Assembly (NCBI RefSeq): GCF_938045625.1
Contig: NZ_CALIAV010000085.1
Location: 1 to 41,962, forward strand
Direction of reading: 5' to 3'
DNA: 41,962 bases
From: an uncultured Campylobacter sp.
Lineage (GTDB): Bacteria > Campylobacterota > Campylobacteria > Campylobacterales > Campylobacteraceae
Part shown: positions 14,806 to 23,582 of the stretch, piece after piece
How positions within the stretch are numbered: position 1 is the first letter of the stretch
Layout of the letters: each line of letters begins with the position of its first letter
Position numbers and translations under genes: made by a program
The notes under the pieces: generated by a model
Told to the model about the DNA's origin: nothing
The model's database searches: none
What the model saw: only the letters and a program-made list of their open reading frames with translations

Positions 14806-16883
14806 ATGAGCAAAAAAAGATTAGGCGCGCAAGGCGGTAAATTTATACTTTTGTCGCTAGCCGCAGCCGCGAGCCTAAACGCGCAAACCCAAAACGTCAC
14901 GCTAGATGCCGCCATAGTAACGGCGACGGGTTTTGAAAGCGCGCTAAAAGAAGAGACTAGAAATATATTCGTCGTAACCAAAGCGGACGTCGAGGCCTAC
15001 GGCTACCGCTCGGTAAAAGAGCTCGTAGAAAAGATCCCTAGCGTCGATTTCGTCAGTACCTCAAGCCTAGGCGAAAACATAGATATGCGCGGAGACGGCG
15101 CGATGCCGACTATGGCCGTAAAAGTTATGCTAAACGGAGTGCCGATAAATATGGTCGATGCAGCGCACGGCATCATACCCCGCTTGAGATGATCGCGATC
15201 GAGGACATCGAGCAGGTCGAAGTGATGCCAGGAGGCGGAGCCGTACTATACGGCAGCGGCACTAGAGGCGGCGTGGTAAATATCATCACCAAGCAAAAGC
15301 CACGAGATTTTTTCGCAAACGTGAGCTCCAAGATAGGCTCGTATAGCTACCGCGACGCCGCAGCCACCGTCGGCGGAAACGTGAGTGAGGATCTGTTTTT
15401 AAAATTTAGCGGCAAAGCGTTCGGTCAAAAAGGCTACAGACACGACTACAAGGAGCGCGGATACTACCTAAGCGGCGGGCTAAACTACAAATTTAACGAC
15501 TCTCACTCGCTAAATTTGACGCCTAGCGTATTTAAATCAAAAAGAAACGATCCAGGCACCCTAACCCAAGATCAAGTTTCGCAAAACCGCAGACAAAACG
15601 CAAATAACGGCCTAACAAAACTCTTTGAAAACGAGAAAATCGACGTTAGCGCCGTATACGAGGGGAAATTTAACGACTTTTATTCGGTAAATTTGATGCC
15701 GTATTATCAAAAAATAAAAATCAAAACCTCCTCGACCGAGTCGGCTCGCGGCGTGCGCTATCCGTCGCAAGGACTTTTTGGCGATAAAAAATACGGCGTA
15801 AATTTTAAGAACAAGCTCGACTACGGCAGCGGCGAGTTTATCTTTGGCTACGACTACGAGCAAAACAAAGGCGAGAGAGAGTCGCACTACGAGGTAAAAA
15901 CATCACCCGTGATAAGCCTAAAGCACGACACGACGCTAGATCTACAAAAGACCACTCACGCGCTTTATTTTATGGAAAAGCATAAATTTACGCAGGTTTT
16001 TGATCTAAGCTTTGGGTATAGATTCGAGCGCGCGCAGTACGAAGCCAGCAGAGTTTCAGATATGAAGGGCTTTAGAAACGGCATACCTTTCCCTCCGATG
16101 ACCAGCTACAACGCCATAAGCGACGGCAGAGATATCGACAACCACGCGTTTGAGTTTACGCCAAATTTCAGATACTCCGACACCGGAAACGTATATTTTA
16201 AATTTGAGCGCGGCTACATCTCACCCTCGCCTTCTCAGCTAACCGATAAAGATCAGATCACTAAACAGTACAAATTTAACGACCTAAAATCGGAAAAATT
16301 TAACACCTACGAGATCGGACTAAAAGATCACGTCGCAAGCATGCCGGTAAACGCTACCGTGTTTTTAACCGACACTAGCGACGAGATAGCCTATGCCGAG
16401 CTCGGGGCCAACCACGGAGACGCTTGGAAATACTATAACATCGCAAAAACTAGACGCTACGGATTTGAGTTTTTTAGCAGGCAAAATCTCTTTGATAGGC
16501 TGATTTTAAGCCAGTCCTACGCCTACATAAACGCCACGATCAAAAAAGGCGATAACGCCGGCAAAGAGGTGCCCTACGTCTCAAAACACAAATTTATATT
16601 CGGCGCGGACTACGAGATCGTGAGCGACTTGCAAGTGTTTGCGGACTATAAATTTTACTCAAAGAAAAAGGACGTAAACTACGACAATATCTCCTCTCGC
16701 AGCATCGTGGACGCAGGCGTTTCGTATAAATTTAAAAACGGATTTGGCATAACAGGGGGCGTAAAAAATCTCTTTAACAAAAAATACTATGACTACCAAG
16801 GCAAAAACAACCAAACCGGTATCTACGAGTATAGCCCGGCAAACGAGAGAAACTATTACGTAGAGTTTAAGTACACCTACTAA
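14806..16883 (+). pseudogene. TonB-dependent receptor with a frameshift in the plug domain
   Basis: Two frames together give one receptor of about 690 residues. The first part starts at ATG 14806 (GGGAG upstream; signal peptide KFILLSLAAAASLNAQ; TonB-box-like LDAAIVTATGF) and breaks after GIIP at a CCCC run (15178-15181), ending at TGA 15190-15192. The second frame resumes at about 15183 with LEMIAIEDIEQVEVMPGGGA and runs to TAA 16881-16883, with a complete barrel and a terminal aromatic strand ending FKYTY. The intact paralogue at 18146 reads RIPVDMIPIEDVDRIEIVPG across the same point, which fixes the shift: one base missing or two extra. It may be an inactive gene or a sequence error; everything else is intact. 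Related to outer membrane receptors for haem or siderophores. Confidence 0.85.
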
Positions 16884-16890
16884 AACCGCT

Positions 16891-16925
16891 AAATTTAGGG
16901 CTCTGTACCCTAAATTTGCCTTTTT
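16891..16925 (+). terminator. Terminator after the first receptor gene
   Basis: AAATTTAGGG and CCCTAAATTT form a perfect 10 bp stem with a seven-base loop, followed by GCC and then a T run (TTTTT at 16921-16925). Confidence 0.75.
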
Positions 16926-17020
16926 GGGCACTACGTTTTTCTGCAAAACGTTATTTGGATTTTGTTATCTAACGCTATGAAATCTTGCCGAATTTTATTA
17001 CCGATTAATGATAGCGGCGG

Positions 17021-17053
17021 TATAATAAACCGCTTTTGATAATTAATATTAGG
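17021..17053 (+). promoter_or_regulatory. Promoter of the exbB operon with possible Fur site
   Basis: TATAAT at 17021-17026 is a consensus -10 about 34 bases before the exbB ATG. Just downstream, TTTTGATAATTAATATTA resembles half sites of a Fur box (GATAAT). The position overlapping the transcription start would suit iron repression. The Fur part is inference. Confidence 0.5.
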
Positions 17054-17059
17054 ATTAAA

Positions 17060-17689
17060 ATGTTTGAGTATATAGAAGTCGGCGGTATATTTATGTGGCC
17101 GATATTTTGCCTCTCGGTGCTCGGTATCGCGGTGCTTCTTGAAAAGGGAGCGTATTTTTTATTTACCGAGATAGACGCGACTAGTTCGTTTAAGATCAAG
17201 CTTTGCAATCTCATTTTAGAAGGCGACTACGGAAAAATCAAAGAATTTTGTAAAAGCTACAAAAACTCGCTTGCTAAAACCGCGCTTTTCGTCGTGGAAA
17301 ATTTAGGCGAAGGCGCTAGCAAAACGCAGATCGACTACATCGCCGAGGAGGCCGTATCCATGCAGCTAACCTCGCTTGAGCGGCGCACGTGGATACTGGG
17401 GCTTTGCGCGAGCGCGAGCCCGCAGCTAGGGCTACTGGGCACGATAGTTGGTATGATAAAGGCCTTTAGCGGACTTAGCGGCGGAGTAGACGCTCCGCTC
17501 GTAGCAGTCGGTATCTCCGAGGCGCTTTATACGACGGCTTTTGGGCTTATAGTGGCGATTCCTTGCGTGATATTTTTTCTCATGATTAGCAAGAAAATAG
17601 ATTTCATCCTAAACGACCTAAACCGCATTATGAGCCTGTTTGGTCGCAGTTTTGAAAGGAGAAGCTGTGAAGTATGTCCGCAGAGATAA
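17060..17689 (+). CDS. exbB: ExbB-like proton channel subunit (MotA/TolQ/ExbB family)
   Basis: A 209-residue inner membrane protein starting at ATG 17060 (AGGAT upstream); the earlier in-frame ATG at 17036 has no ribosome site and lies within the presumed operator. Three membrane segments are visible, near residues 8-30, 112-135 and 148-175. The family core ASPQLGLLGTIVGMIKAFSG and the segment SEALYTTAFGLIVAIPCVIF are well preserved. With ExbD and TonB it uses the proton gradient to energise outer membrane receptors, here the two receptors of this locus. Its 3' end overlaps the start of exbD by 23 bases, so the two are translationally coupled. Confidence 0.92.
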   Translation: MFEYIEVGGIFMWPIFCLSVLGIAVLLEKGAYFLFTEIDATSSFKIKLCNLILEGDYGKIKEFCKSYKNSLAKTALFVVENLGEGASKTQIDYIAEEAVSMQLTSLERRTWILGLCASASPQLGLLGTIVGMIKAFSGLSGGVDAPLVAVGISEALYTTAFGLIVAIPCVIFFLMISKKIDFILNDLNRIMSLFGRSFERRSCEVCPQR

Positions 17690-18095
17690 GACCAGATACG
17701 CCGGCATCTCGATGTTAAATTTGATCGACGTGATATTCGTGCTTTTGCTATTTTTTATGGTTACGACCTCTTTTAACAAATTTGCCCACATCGACATCGC
17801 CCTGCCCCAAAGCGCGTCAAATTTGGACGAAAAAGATACCAAAAACGTCGAGGTTTTTTATCTGCTTAGCGGCGAAGTGCTTTTAAGCGTAGGCGGCGAG
17901 CAAAAGAGCCTAAATTTAAATTTAGCAGATCTTGGCGCGCAAATCGCAAATTTAACCCCAAAGCAAAAAGAGAGCGTCAAACTAAACGCCGATGAAGCGA
18001 TAAACTACGGCGAGGTCGTAAATTTGATCTCTATTTTAAAAGATAACGGCACGCAAAATGTCGAGCTAAACATCAAGAAAAAGCCCAAAGGATAG
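17667..18095 (+). CDS. exbD: ExbD/TolR-like protein
   Basis: A 142-residue protein. I choose GTG 17667 because AAAGGAG lies 6 bases upstream and the product then begins with the usual short basic N-terminus (VKYVRRDKTRYAGI). It has one membrane segment (about 15-33, MLNLIDVIFVLLLFFMVTT) with the conserved protonatable Asp at 21, followed by a periplasmic domain of about 105 residues ending LNIKKKPKG. It pairs with ExbB in the proton-driven motor for TonB. The start overlaps exbB by 23 bases, and the second receptor gene follows after 50 bases with its own ribosome site. Confidence 0.92.
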   Translation: MKYVRRDKTRYAGISMLNLIDVIFVLLLFFMVTTSFNKFAHIDIALPQSASNLDEKDTKNVEVFYLLSGEVLLSVGGEQKSLNLNLADLGAQIANLTPKQKESVKLNADEAINYGEVVNLISILKDNGTQNVELNIKKKPKG

Positions 18096-18145
18096 AAAAT
18101 GAACCCGGTTTTATCTCCCTGTAAATTTAATCAAGGAGAACAACT

Positions 18146-20218
18146 ATGATTGCTAAATCAAGCAAAGGAGCTATCGCGCTTTCGCTGATAGCGAGTCTAA
18201 ATTTATACGCCGCAGAGGATGGCTCCACGAGACTAGACGCCACCGTCATAACCACGACTGGCTTTGAGAGCGCGCTAAAAGACGAGGTTAGAAACGTAAC
18301 AGTAATAACCGCCAAAGAGATAGAGGACAGGGGATACCGCGATATCAAAGAAGCTCTCGAAAAAGCTCCAGGCGTCAGCCTAAACGGCAACAACATAGAT
18401 ATGCGCGGACAAGGCTCCAGAAGGAGCTCGTCGGCTAGATCGACCACGACCGTAAAGGTGATGGTGGACGGCGTCGCGCTAAACATGATCGACACTACGC
18501 CTACTAGGATCCCCGTAGATATGATACCTATCGAGGACGTAGATAGGATAGAGATAGTCCCTGGAGGCGGCACCGTGCTATACAGCAGCGGCACGATGGG
18601 AGGCGTGATAAATATCATCACCAAAAAGAGCAAAAAGAAATTTTACGCAGGCGTCTCTAGCAAGCTAGCCTCCTACTCCTATAAAGACGTAGCCCTAAAC
18701 GTCGGCGGCGGAGTAACCGACGCGCTATCTTTAAAACTAAACGCGAAAAAATCTGACTCAAACGGATATAGACGCGGGGATAAAACCAAAGAGGACTACG
18801 TCTCGGGCGGCCTAACCTATCAGATAACGGACGATCAGGCATTATCTATAAACTCAAGCTATTTTAAAGACAAAAGCCGCACCACCGGCGCTCTAAGCAA
18901 AGCTCAGCTAGAGCAGGATAGAAGGCAAGCAGGATCAAGCAAAACCGACTACCTAAACAAAAGAGTTAGCGTAAACGCCGACTACTCTATAAATTTAAAC
19001 GACGCGCTGACGTTTAATCTATCGCCTTATTATCAAAAGCTAACCATGGACTCCTATAGCGCCTACAAAGACGGTGGCAGCGGAGCGCTAGGGCTAACCG
19101 ATAAACAAGCCGGGGCTAAATTTAAGGGCAAATACGGCTACGGCAGAGGAGATTTTATATTCGGCTACGATTTTTTAAGACAAGAGGCCAAAAGATCTAT
19201 ACTCTCGAAATCTACGAGCAGACGCGGACCTATCACGGTAAGCGCCGACGTCACGACCAAATTTGACGTAGAAAAGAAAACGCATTCGTTTTACGTGTTA
19301 GAAAAGCACGACTTTACCGATATGTTTTCTTTGAGCGCGGGATATAGGCTCGAGCTAGCTAGAAACGATATGGATAGACGCTCAAACTCCGTCGTAAAGA
19401 TGACGCCAGGCCGAACGATAGTTAACGATTCGTCCTTTAAAGGCAAGAAAAACTCGGACAACCACGCTTTTGAGATAACGCCTAGCTTTAAATACTCCGA
19501 CACCGGCAACGTTTATTTTAAATTTGAGCGCGGATTCGTCTCGCCCTCGCCAGTTCAGTTTGTAGATAAGCCAAACAGAACCAACTACGTAGTAAATAAT
19601 CTAAAATCCGAAACCTACCAAACCTACGAGCTTGGCGTGAGGGATATGATCTATGATAATTTCATAAGCGCGACCGTATTTTTAACCGATACAAAAAACG
19701 AAATTTACACCAGAACGCTCACGAACAACATAACCGACGGCTGGTTTTTTATAAATTTAGACGACGTCAGGAGATACGGAGCCGAACTCTACGCCGAGCA
19801 GCAAATTTTAGACAACCTAAAAACCAGCCAGACCTTCTCCTACGTAAAAGCCGAATTTAAAAAAGGCAACAACAAAGGCATGGAGGTGCCGACCGTACAA
19901 AAGAGCAAATTTGTCGCTAGCATCGACTACGAGCCGATCAAGGATCTAAATTTACTCCTTGACGTCAAATACCTATCAAAGCTAAAAAGAGCTATCTACT
20001 CGGGCGCGACCGATATCTCGGGCTACGAGACGCAAACCGTCTCTAGAACGCTAGTGGATCTTGGCGCGAAGTATAAATTTAAAGGCGGATTTTCAGTATC
20101 TGCGGGAGTTAAAAATTTATTCAACAAAAAATACAACTCCTATCAAAGCGAGCTAGAGGACATATACGAGCCCGCAGACGAGAGAAACTACTACGTAGAG
20201 TTTAAGTATGCCTACTAA
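18146..20218 (+). CDS. TonB-dependent outer membrane receptor, intact paralogue
   Basis: A 690-residue receptor with an AAGGAG ribosome site. It has a signal peptide (IALSLIASLNLYAAEDG), a TonB-box-like LDATVITTTGF, a plug domain (ALEKAPGVSLNG, IDMRGQGS, VPGGGTVLYSSGTMGGVINI) and a 22-strand-type barrel ending in alternating aromatic residues (YYVEFKYAY). The paralogue at 14806 shares long stretches, for example KYSDTGNVYFKFERGF versus RYSDTGNVYFKFERGY, and the same C-terminal motif (NERNYYVEFKYTY / DERNYYVEFKYAY), so one arose by duplication. I see no conserved FRAP/NPNL haem-receptor box, so ligand specificity (haem versus siderophore) rests on the neighbours. The next gene overlaps its 3' end by 11 bases. 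Confidence 0.9.
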   Translation: MIAKSSKGAIALSLIASLNLYAAEDGSTRLDATVITTTGFESALKDEVRNVTVITAKEIEDRGYRDIKEALEKAPGVSLNGNNIDMRGQGSRRSSSARSTTTVKVMVDGVALNMIDTTPTRIPVDMIPIEDVDRIEIVPGGGTVLYSSGTMGGVINIITKKSKKKFYAGVSSKLASYSYKDVALNVGGGVTDALSLKLNAKKSDSNGYRRGDKTKEDYVSGGLTYQITDDQALSINSSYFKDKSRTTGALSKAQLEQDRRQAGSSKTDYLNKRVSVNADYSINLNDALTFNLSPYYQKLTMDSYSAYKDGGSGALGLTDKQAGAKFKGKYGYGRGDFIFGYDFLRQEAKRSILSKSTSRRGPITVSADVTTKFDVEKKTHSFYVLEKHDFTDMFSLSAGYRLELARNDMDRRSNSVVKMTPGRTIVNDSSFKGKKNSDNHAFEITPSFKYSDTGNVYFKFERGFVSPSPVQFVDKPNRTNYVVNNLKSETYQTYELGVRDMIYDNFISATVFLTDTKNEIYTRTLTNNITDGWFFINLDDVRRYGAELYAEQQILDNLKTSQTFSYVKAEFKKGNNKGMEVPTVQKSKFVASIDYEPIKDLNLLLDVKYLSKLKRAIYSGATDISGYETQTVSRTLVDLGAKYKFKGGFSVSAGVKNLFNKKYNSYQSELEDIYEPADERNYYVEFKYAY

Positions 20219-21188
20219 AAACGGAGTTGCGGCGGTTTTGGCGGCGCTTACGGCGCTGCTTTTTATATTTTCGCTTAGTCTTGGCGGAGCCGATATCTCG
20301 TGGCAAGATATCATCAAATTTGCAAGCGGCGGCGAGATAGACGAGATAAAAGAGACGATCTTGCTTGAGATCCGCTTGCCGCGCGTCATCATGGCCTTTT
20401 TAATCGGCATGCTTTTAGCAAGCTCGGGCGTCGTCGTGCAAAGCGTGTTTTTAAACCCGCTAGCAGACCCCTACATCATCGGCATCGCCTCTGCTGCAAC
20501 CTTTGGCGCCGTGGCGGCCTATCTTTTAAAGCTGTCCGATTTTTACTACGGAGTGTTTGCATTTTTTAGCGCGGCGATACTTTCAGTGCTTATTTTTAAA
20601 CTCTCTAAAAAAGGCAAATCCATCGCCACGCTTCTTATCATCGGCATCGCGTTTTCGTCGTTTTTGGGCGCGTTTACGAGCTTTGCGACCTACCTCATCG
20701 GCGAGGATAGCTTTAAGATAGTAGCGTGGATGATGGGCTACGTGGGCTCGGCAAACTGGGAGAAGATCGCCTACATAAGCATTCCTCTTGTGCTATCTAT
20801 GGCGTATTTTTACTTTAAGCGCTTTGAGCTAAACGTCATCTTAAGCGGCGACGAGGAGGCTCAAAGTCTAGGCGTGGACGTAGAAAAGATGAAAAAACGC
20901 CTACTCATCGTCTCGTCTTTAGCCGTGGCGTTTTCGGTAGCGTTTACGGGCATGATAGGCTTTGTTGGACTCATCATCCCGCATACGCTACGCATGATAC
21001 TAAAAACCTCGAGCAACATCGTTTTGATACCAATTAGCGCCTTTGCGGGCGGGTTTTTCCTGCTAGCCTGCGACACGATAGGCAAAAGCGTCCTAAGCCC
21101 GACTGAGGTACCTATCGGCGTGGTTACGGCGTTTTTCGGCGCTCCGTTTTTTCTATTTTTAGCTATCCGCTCAAGCAGGAGCATATAA
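20208..21188 (+). CDS. FecCD family ABC permease (haem/siderophore/B12 type)
   Basis: A 326-residue inner membrane permease with about nine or ten hydrophobic segments. Family motifs are RLPR (56-59), GVVVQSVFLNPLADPYIIGI (74-93) and, near the C-terminus, GMIGFVGLIIPHTLRM. This fold moves haem, ferric siderophores or cobalamin from the periplasm into the cytoplasm, with the adjacent ATPase and binding protein. The ATG lies 11 bases inside the end of the receptor gene, and the ATPase gene follows after one base, so expression is coupled. Haem is the most likely substrate because of the HutW/ChuW-like gene downstream; it would be the counterpart of C. jejuni ChuB or HmuU, but sequence alone does not separate haem from iron-chelate permeases. 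Confidence 0.88.
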   Translation: MPTKNGVAAVLAALTALLFIFSLSLGGADISWQDIIKFASGGEIDEIKETILLEIRLPRVIMAFLIGMLLASSGVVVQSVFLNPLADPYIIGIASAATFGAVAAYLLKLSDFYYGVFAFFSAAILSVLIFKLSKKGKSIATLLIIGIAFSSFLGAFTSFATYLIGEDSFKIVAWMMGYVGSANWEKIAYISIPLVLSMAYFYFKRFELNVILSGDEEAQSLGVDVEKMKKRLLIVSSLAVAFSVAFTGMIGFVGLIIPHTLRMILKTSSNIVLIPISAFAGGFFLLACDTIGKSVLSPTEVPIGVVTAFFGAPFFLFLAIRSSRSI

Positions 21189-21189
21189 G

Positions 21190-21957
21190 GTGAAAGTAGA
21201 AAAACTATGCTTTAGCTACGGCAAAAGAGAGATACTAAAAAACGTAAATTTAAGCCTCAAAAACGGTAGGTTCGTAGGCATTTTAGGTCCAAACGGCTGC
21301 GGCAAATCCACTCTTTTAAAAAACATCCTAAAAATTTTATCGCCAAATAGCGGCGTAATAACTCTAGAAAACAAAAAGCTGGAGGATTATTCGCTAAAAG
21401 AGCTGGCTAAAATTTTAGGCTTCGTCCCTCAAAAAACGGTTCTAAGCATGCCTCTAACGGTCGAGGATATCGTGCTAACGGGGCGCTTTTGTCACCTAAA
21501 AAGCCAGTTTAGCGGATACGACGCAAACGACGTAGCCAAAACCTACGAGATCATGCGCCTGCTTGACGTAGAGCGGTTTGCTAAACGCAGCGCCCACTCC
21601 TTAAGCGGCGGCGAATTTCAGCGAGTGCTGCTAGCTAGAGCGCTAGTTAGCGAGCCTAAGATTTTGCTCCTTGACGAGCCTACGAGCGCGCTAGATCTAA
21701 ACTACGGGGTTCAGATGTTAAAGATCTGCGAGGATTTGACTAGAGAGCTAAATTTACTCTCCGTAGCCGTGCTGCACGATCTAAATTTAGCCGCTATGTT
21801 TTGCGACGAAATCGTGATGCTAAAAGACGGCGAGATACGCTACGCAGGCACGGCAAAGCAGCTTTATACGAAAGAAATTTTGCATGAAATTTACGGGCTA
21901 GACTGCGAAATTTTAGAGCACGGCGGCATGCCGTTCGTAGTGCCCGTAAAGCGATAA
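21190..21957 (+). CDS. ABC transporter ATP-binding protein (FepC/HmuV type)
   Basis: A 255-residue ATPase starting with GTG one base after the permease stop. Walker A is GPNGCGKST (33-41), the Q-loop lies in LGFVPQK, the signature is LSGGEFQRVLLARAL, Walker B is KILLLDEPTSALD, and the switch His is in VAVLHDLNLAA. These match ATPases of iron-siderophore, haem and cobalamin importers. With the permease and the binding protein it completes an importer. Low spacing on both sides places it in the middle of one operon. Unlike typical HmuV proteins I can see nothing that fixes haem specificity. Confidence 0.9.
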   Translation: MKVEKLCFSYGKREILKNVNLSLKNGRFVGILGPNGCGKSTLLKNILKILSPNSGVITLENKKLEDYSLKELAKILGFVPQKTVLSMPLTVEDIVLTGRFCHLKSQFSGYDANDVAKTYEIMRLLDVERFAKRSAHSLSGGEFQRVLLARALVSEPKILLLDEPTSALDLNYGVQMLKICEDLTRELNLLSVAVLHDLNLAAMFCDEIVMLKDGEIRYAGTAKQLYTKEILHEIYGLDCEILEHGGMPFVVPVKR

Positions 21958-21987
21958 ATTTACAAATCAAATTTGAAAGGATTTTCT

Positions 21988-22809
21988 ATGAAAAAAATAG
22001 CCGCACTTTTACTTGTAGCCAGTTGTCTTTTGGCAAATTTAACCGCAAACGCACCCAAAAAACTAGTCGTACTAGACCCATCAGTCGTCGAGATAGTCTA
22101 TATGCTAGGCGCGCAGGATCAGCTAGCGGCCATCGCTACGCTTCAGTTTTCTAAAATTTGGCCCGAGGATCAAACCGTAAAGCTAAAAAGCGTAGGCACG
22201 TACACGAAGCCAAATATCGAGCAGATCGTCGAGCTAAAGCCTGATCTCGTTGTCACCAGCTTTCACTCGGCAAACGTAAACGAGAGCCTTGCTAAATTTA
22301 ACCTAAAAACCCTCACGCTAAGAGCAGATAGCGTCGGCGATATCTACAAAAATATCGAAGAAATCGGCAAAGTAACGGGCAAGGAACAAAAAGCGAGCGA
22401 AGTCGTAAACGAGATAAAATCCAAAATCGACTCTTTTGCAAACAGCGGAGTAAAGGGCAAAAAGATACTCGCGTTATTTTCCTCGACGCCGCTTACGGGC
22501 TTTAGCTCAAAGACGCTGCCGGGCGATATCTTTACCAAACTCGGACTAAAAAACATCGCCGATAGCGTAGAGGGCTCGACTCCGATCGTATCGACAGAGT
22601 TTATCTTGTCGCAAAATCCTGACTTCATCGTCGTTATCGGCGGTATGGGCGGCGATGGCGAAAATTTCCTAAAACAAAATCCGGTGCTTAAAAAAACGAA
22701 CGCCGCCAAAAACGGCAAAGTACTCACCGTGCCCTCATCGATGCTACTTAGAGGCACGCCTCGCATAGGCGAAGCCATAGATAAATTTTACGAGATGCTA
22801 AGTAAATAA
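21988..22809 (+). CDS. Periplasmic haem/iron-chelate binding protein (BtuF/HmuT type)
   Basis: A 273-residue substrate-binding protein. The ATG at 21988 is preferred to 21973 because AAAGGA stands 5 bases before it. The signal region LLLVASCLLANLTANA ends at a normal signal peptidase I site after ANA; VASC also resembles a lipobox, so it may be a lipoprotein instead. Class III binding-protein features are RLVVLDPSVVEIVYMLGA-like opening, SVGTYTKPNIEQIVELKPDLVVTS and the C-terminal VLTVPSSMLLRGTPRIGEAI. It would collect the ligand released by the receptors and hand it to the permease. The stop shares one base with the tonB start. Confidence 0.88.
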   Translation: MKKIAALLLVASCLLANLTANAPKKLVVLDPSVVEIVYMLGAQDQLAAIATLQFSKIWPEDQTVKLKSVGTYTKPNIEQIVELKPDLVVTSFHSANVNESLAKFNLKTLTLRADSVGDIYKNIEEIGKVTGKEQKASEVVNEIKSKIDSFANSGVKGKKILALFSSTPLTGFSSKTLPGDIFTKLGLKNIADSVEGSTPIVSTEFILSQNPDFIVVIGGMGGDGENFLKQNPVLKKTNAAKNGKVLTVPSSMLLRGTPRIGEAIDKFYEMLSK

Positions 22810-23582
22810 TGCGCTATTTTCTAGTCTCTCTCGTTTTAAATTTAGCTCTGCTTTTTTTGCCGTTAAACTCGCGCCAGATAGAGAGCGCAAAACCGCAAGA
22901 AACGATAAAGATAAAGCTAAATTTGACGCAAGAAGAGCCCAGCAAAGAGACTAGAGAGCAGCTCCCGCCTCAAAGCGCGGAGCCGCTAGAAAAACCTATG
23001 GAATGGCTGCAAGAAACGCAGCTCGAACCGGTCAAATTTGAGCCAGAGCCCGAAATTTTACAGCCCGAGCCAAAGCCGGTAGAGCCGGAACCCAAAAAGC
23101 CAAAGGAGGATAAAAAGCAACCCCCAAAACCCAAAATAAAAAAGCAAATCTTGCCAAAGCCGGCGCAAACGGTAAAAGAGGAGTCTAAATTTGAACCGAC
23201 GCCCGCGCCGACTCAAATTTTACCCGCCGAGCAAAGCGCGCAGCCTAGCTCAAATTTAGTCCCCGCAAAGCAGTCCGCCGCGCAAGATAGCGGCGAAACA
23301 AAAGAGCAAAACGCGTGCAAAGAGGGCGTGGGCTTTACCGTGGCGCGCGAACCGGAGGCCAAATATCCCAAAAAAGCACTCATGCTGCGGCTAAGCGGGA
23401 CGTTTAGAGTCGAGGTTGATTTTAAATTTGACGGGGAGATAAAGATAATAGCCGTTCGAGGAAAAAATAAAATTTTTAACGACGAAGCGGTGAAAATAAC
23501 AAAGGAGTTAGAAATTAAAGCATTAAAAAATATTTCGCATTGTATAATTACCAAACCTTACGAGTTCAAAACGGAGGAATAG
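22809..23582 (+). CDS. tonB: TonB family energy transducer
   Basis: A 257-residue protein with an N-terminal membrane segment (residues 2-19), a Pro/Glu/Lys-rich periplasmic spacer (about 40-165, with EPEPEILQPEPKPVEPEPKK) and a C-terminal TonB domain (about 172-255) containing AKYPKKALMLRLSGTFRVEV, as in YP-x-A-x-x-x-x-x-x-G-x-V. It links the ExbBD motor to the receptors of this locus. Two Cys, at 170 and 245, bracket the C-terminal domain and could form a disulfide. The gene starts at the last base of the binding protein stop codon (TAATG) and ends immediately before the radical SAM gene. Confidence 0.88.
   Translation: MRYFLVSLVLNLALLFLPLNSRQIESAKPQETIKIKLNLTQEEPSKETREQLPPQSAEPLEKPMEWLQETQLEPVKFEPEPEILQPEPKPVEPEPKKPKEDKKQPPKPKIKKQILPKPAQTVKEESKFEPTPAPTQILPAEQSAQPSSNLVPAKQSAAQDSGETKEQNACKEGVGFTVAREPEAKYPKKALMLRLSGTFRVEVDFKFDGEIKIIAVRGKNKIFNDEAVKITKELEIKALKNISHCIITKPYEFKTEE

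Noticed and set aside
15178..15181. CCCC run as a phase-variation tract
   Set aside because: Campylobacter phase-variable tracts are usually eight or more G/C; four is too short for frequent slippage, so a plain mutation or sequence error is more likely.
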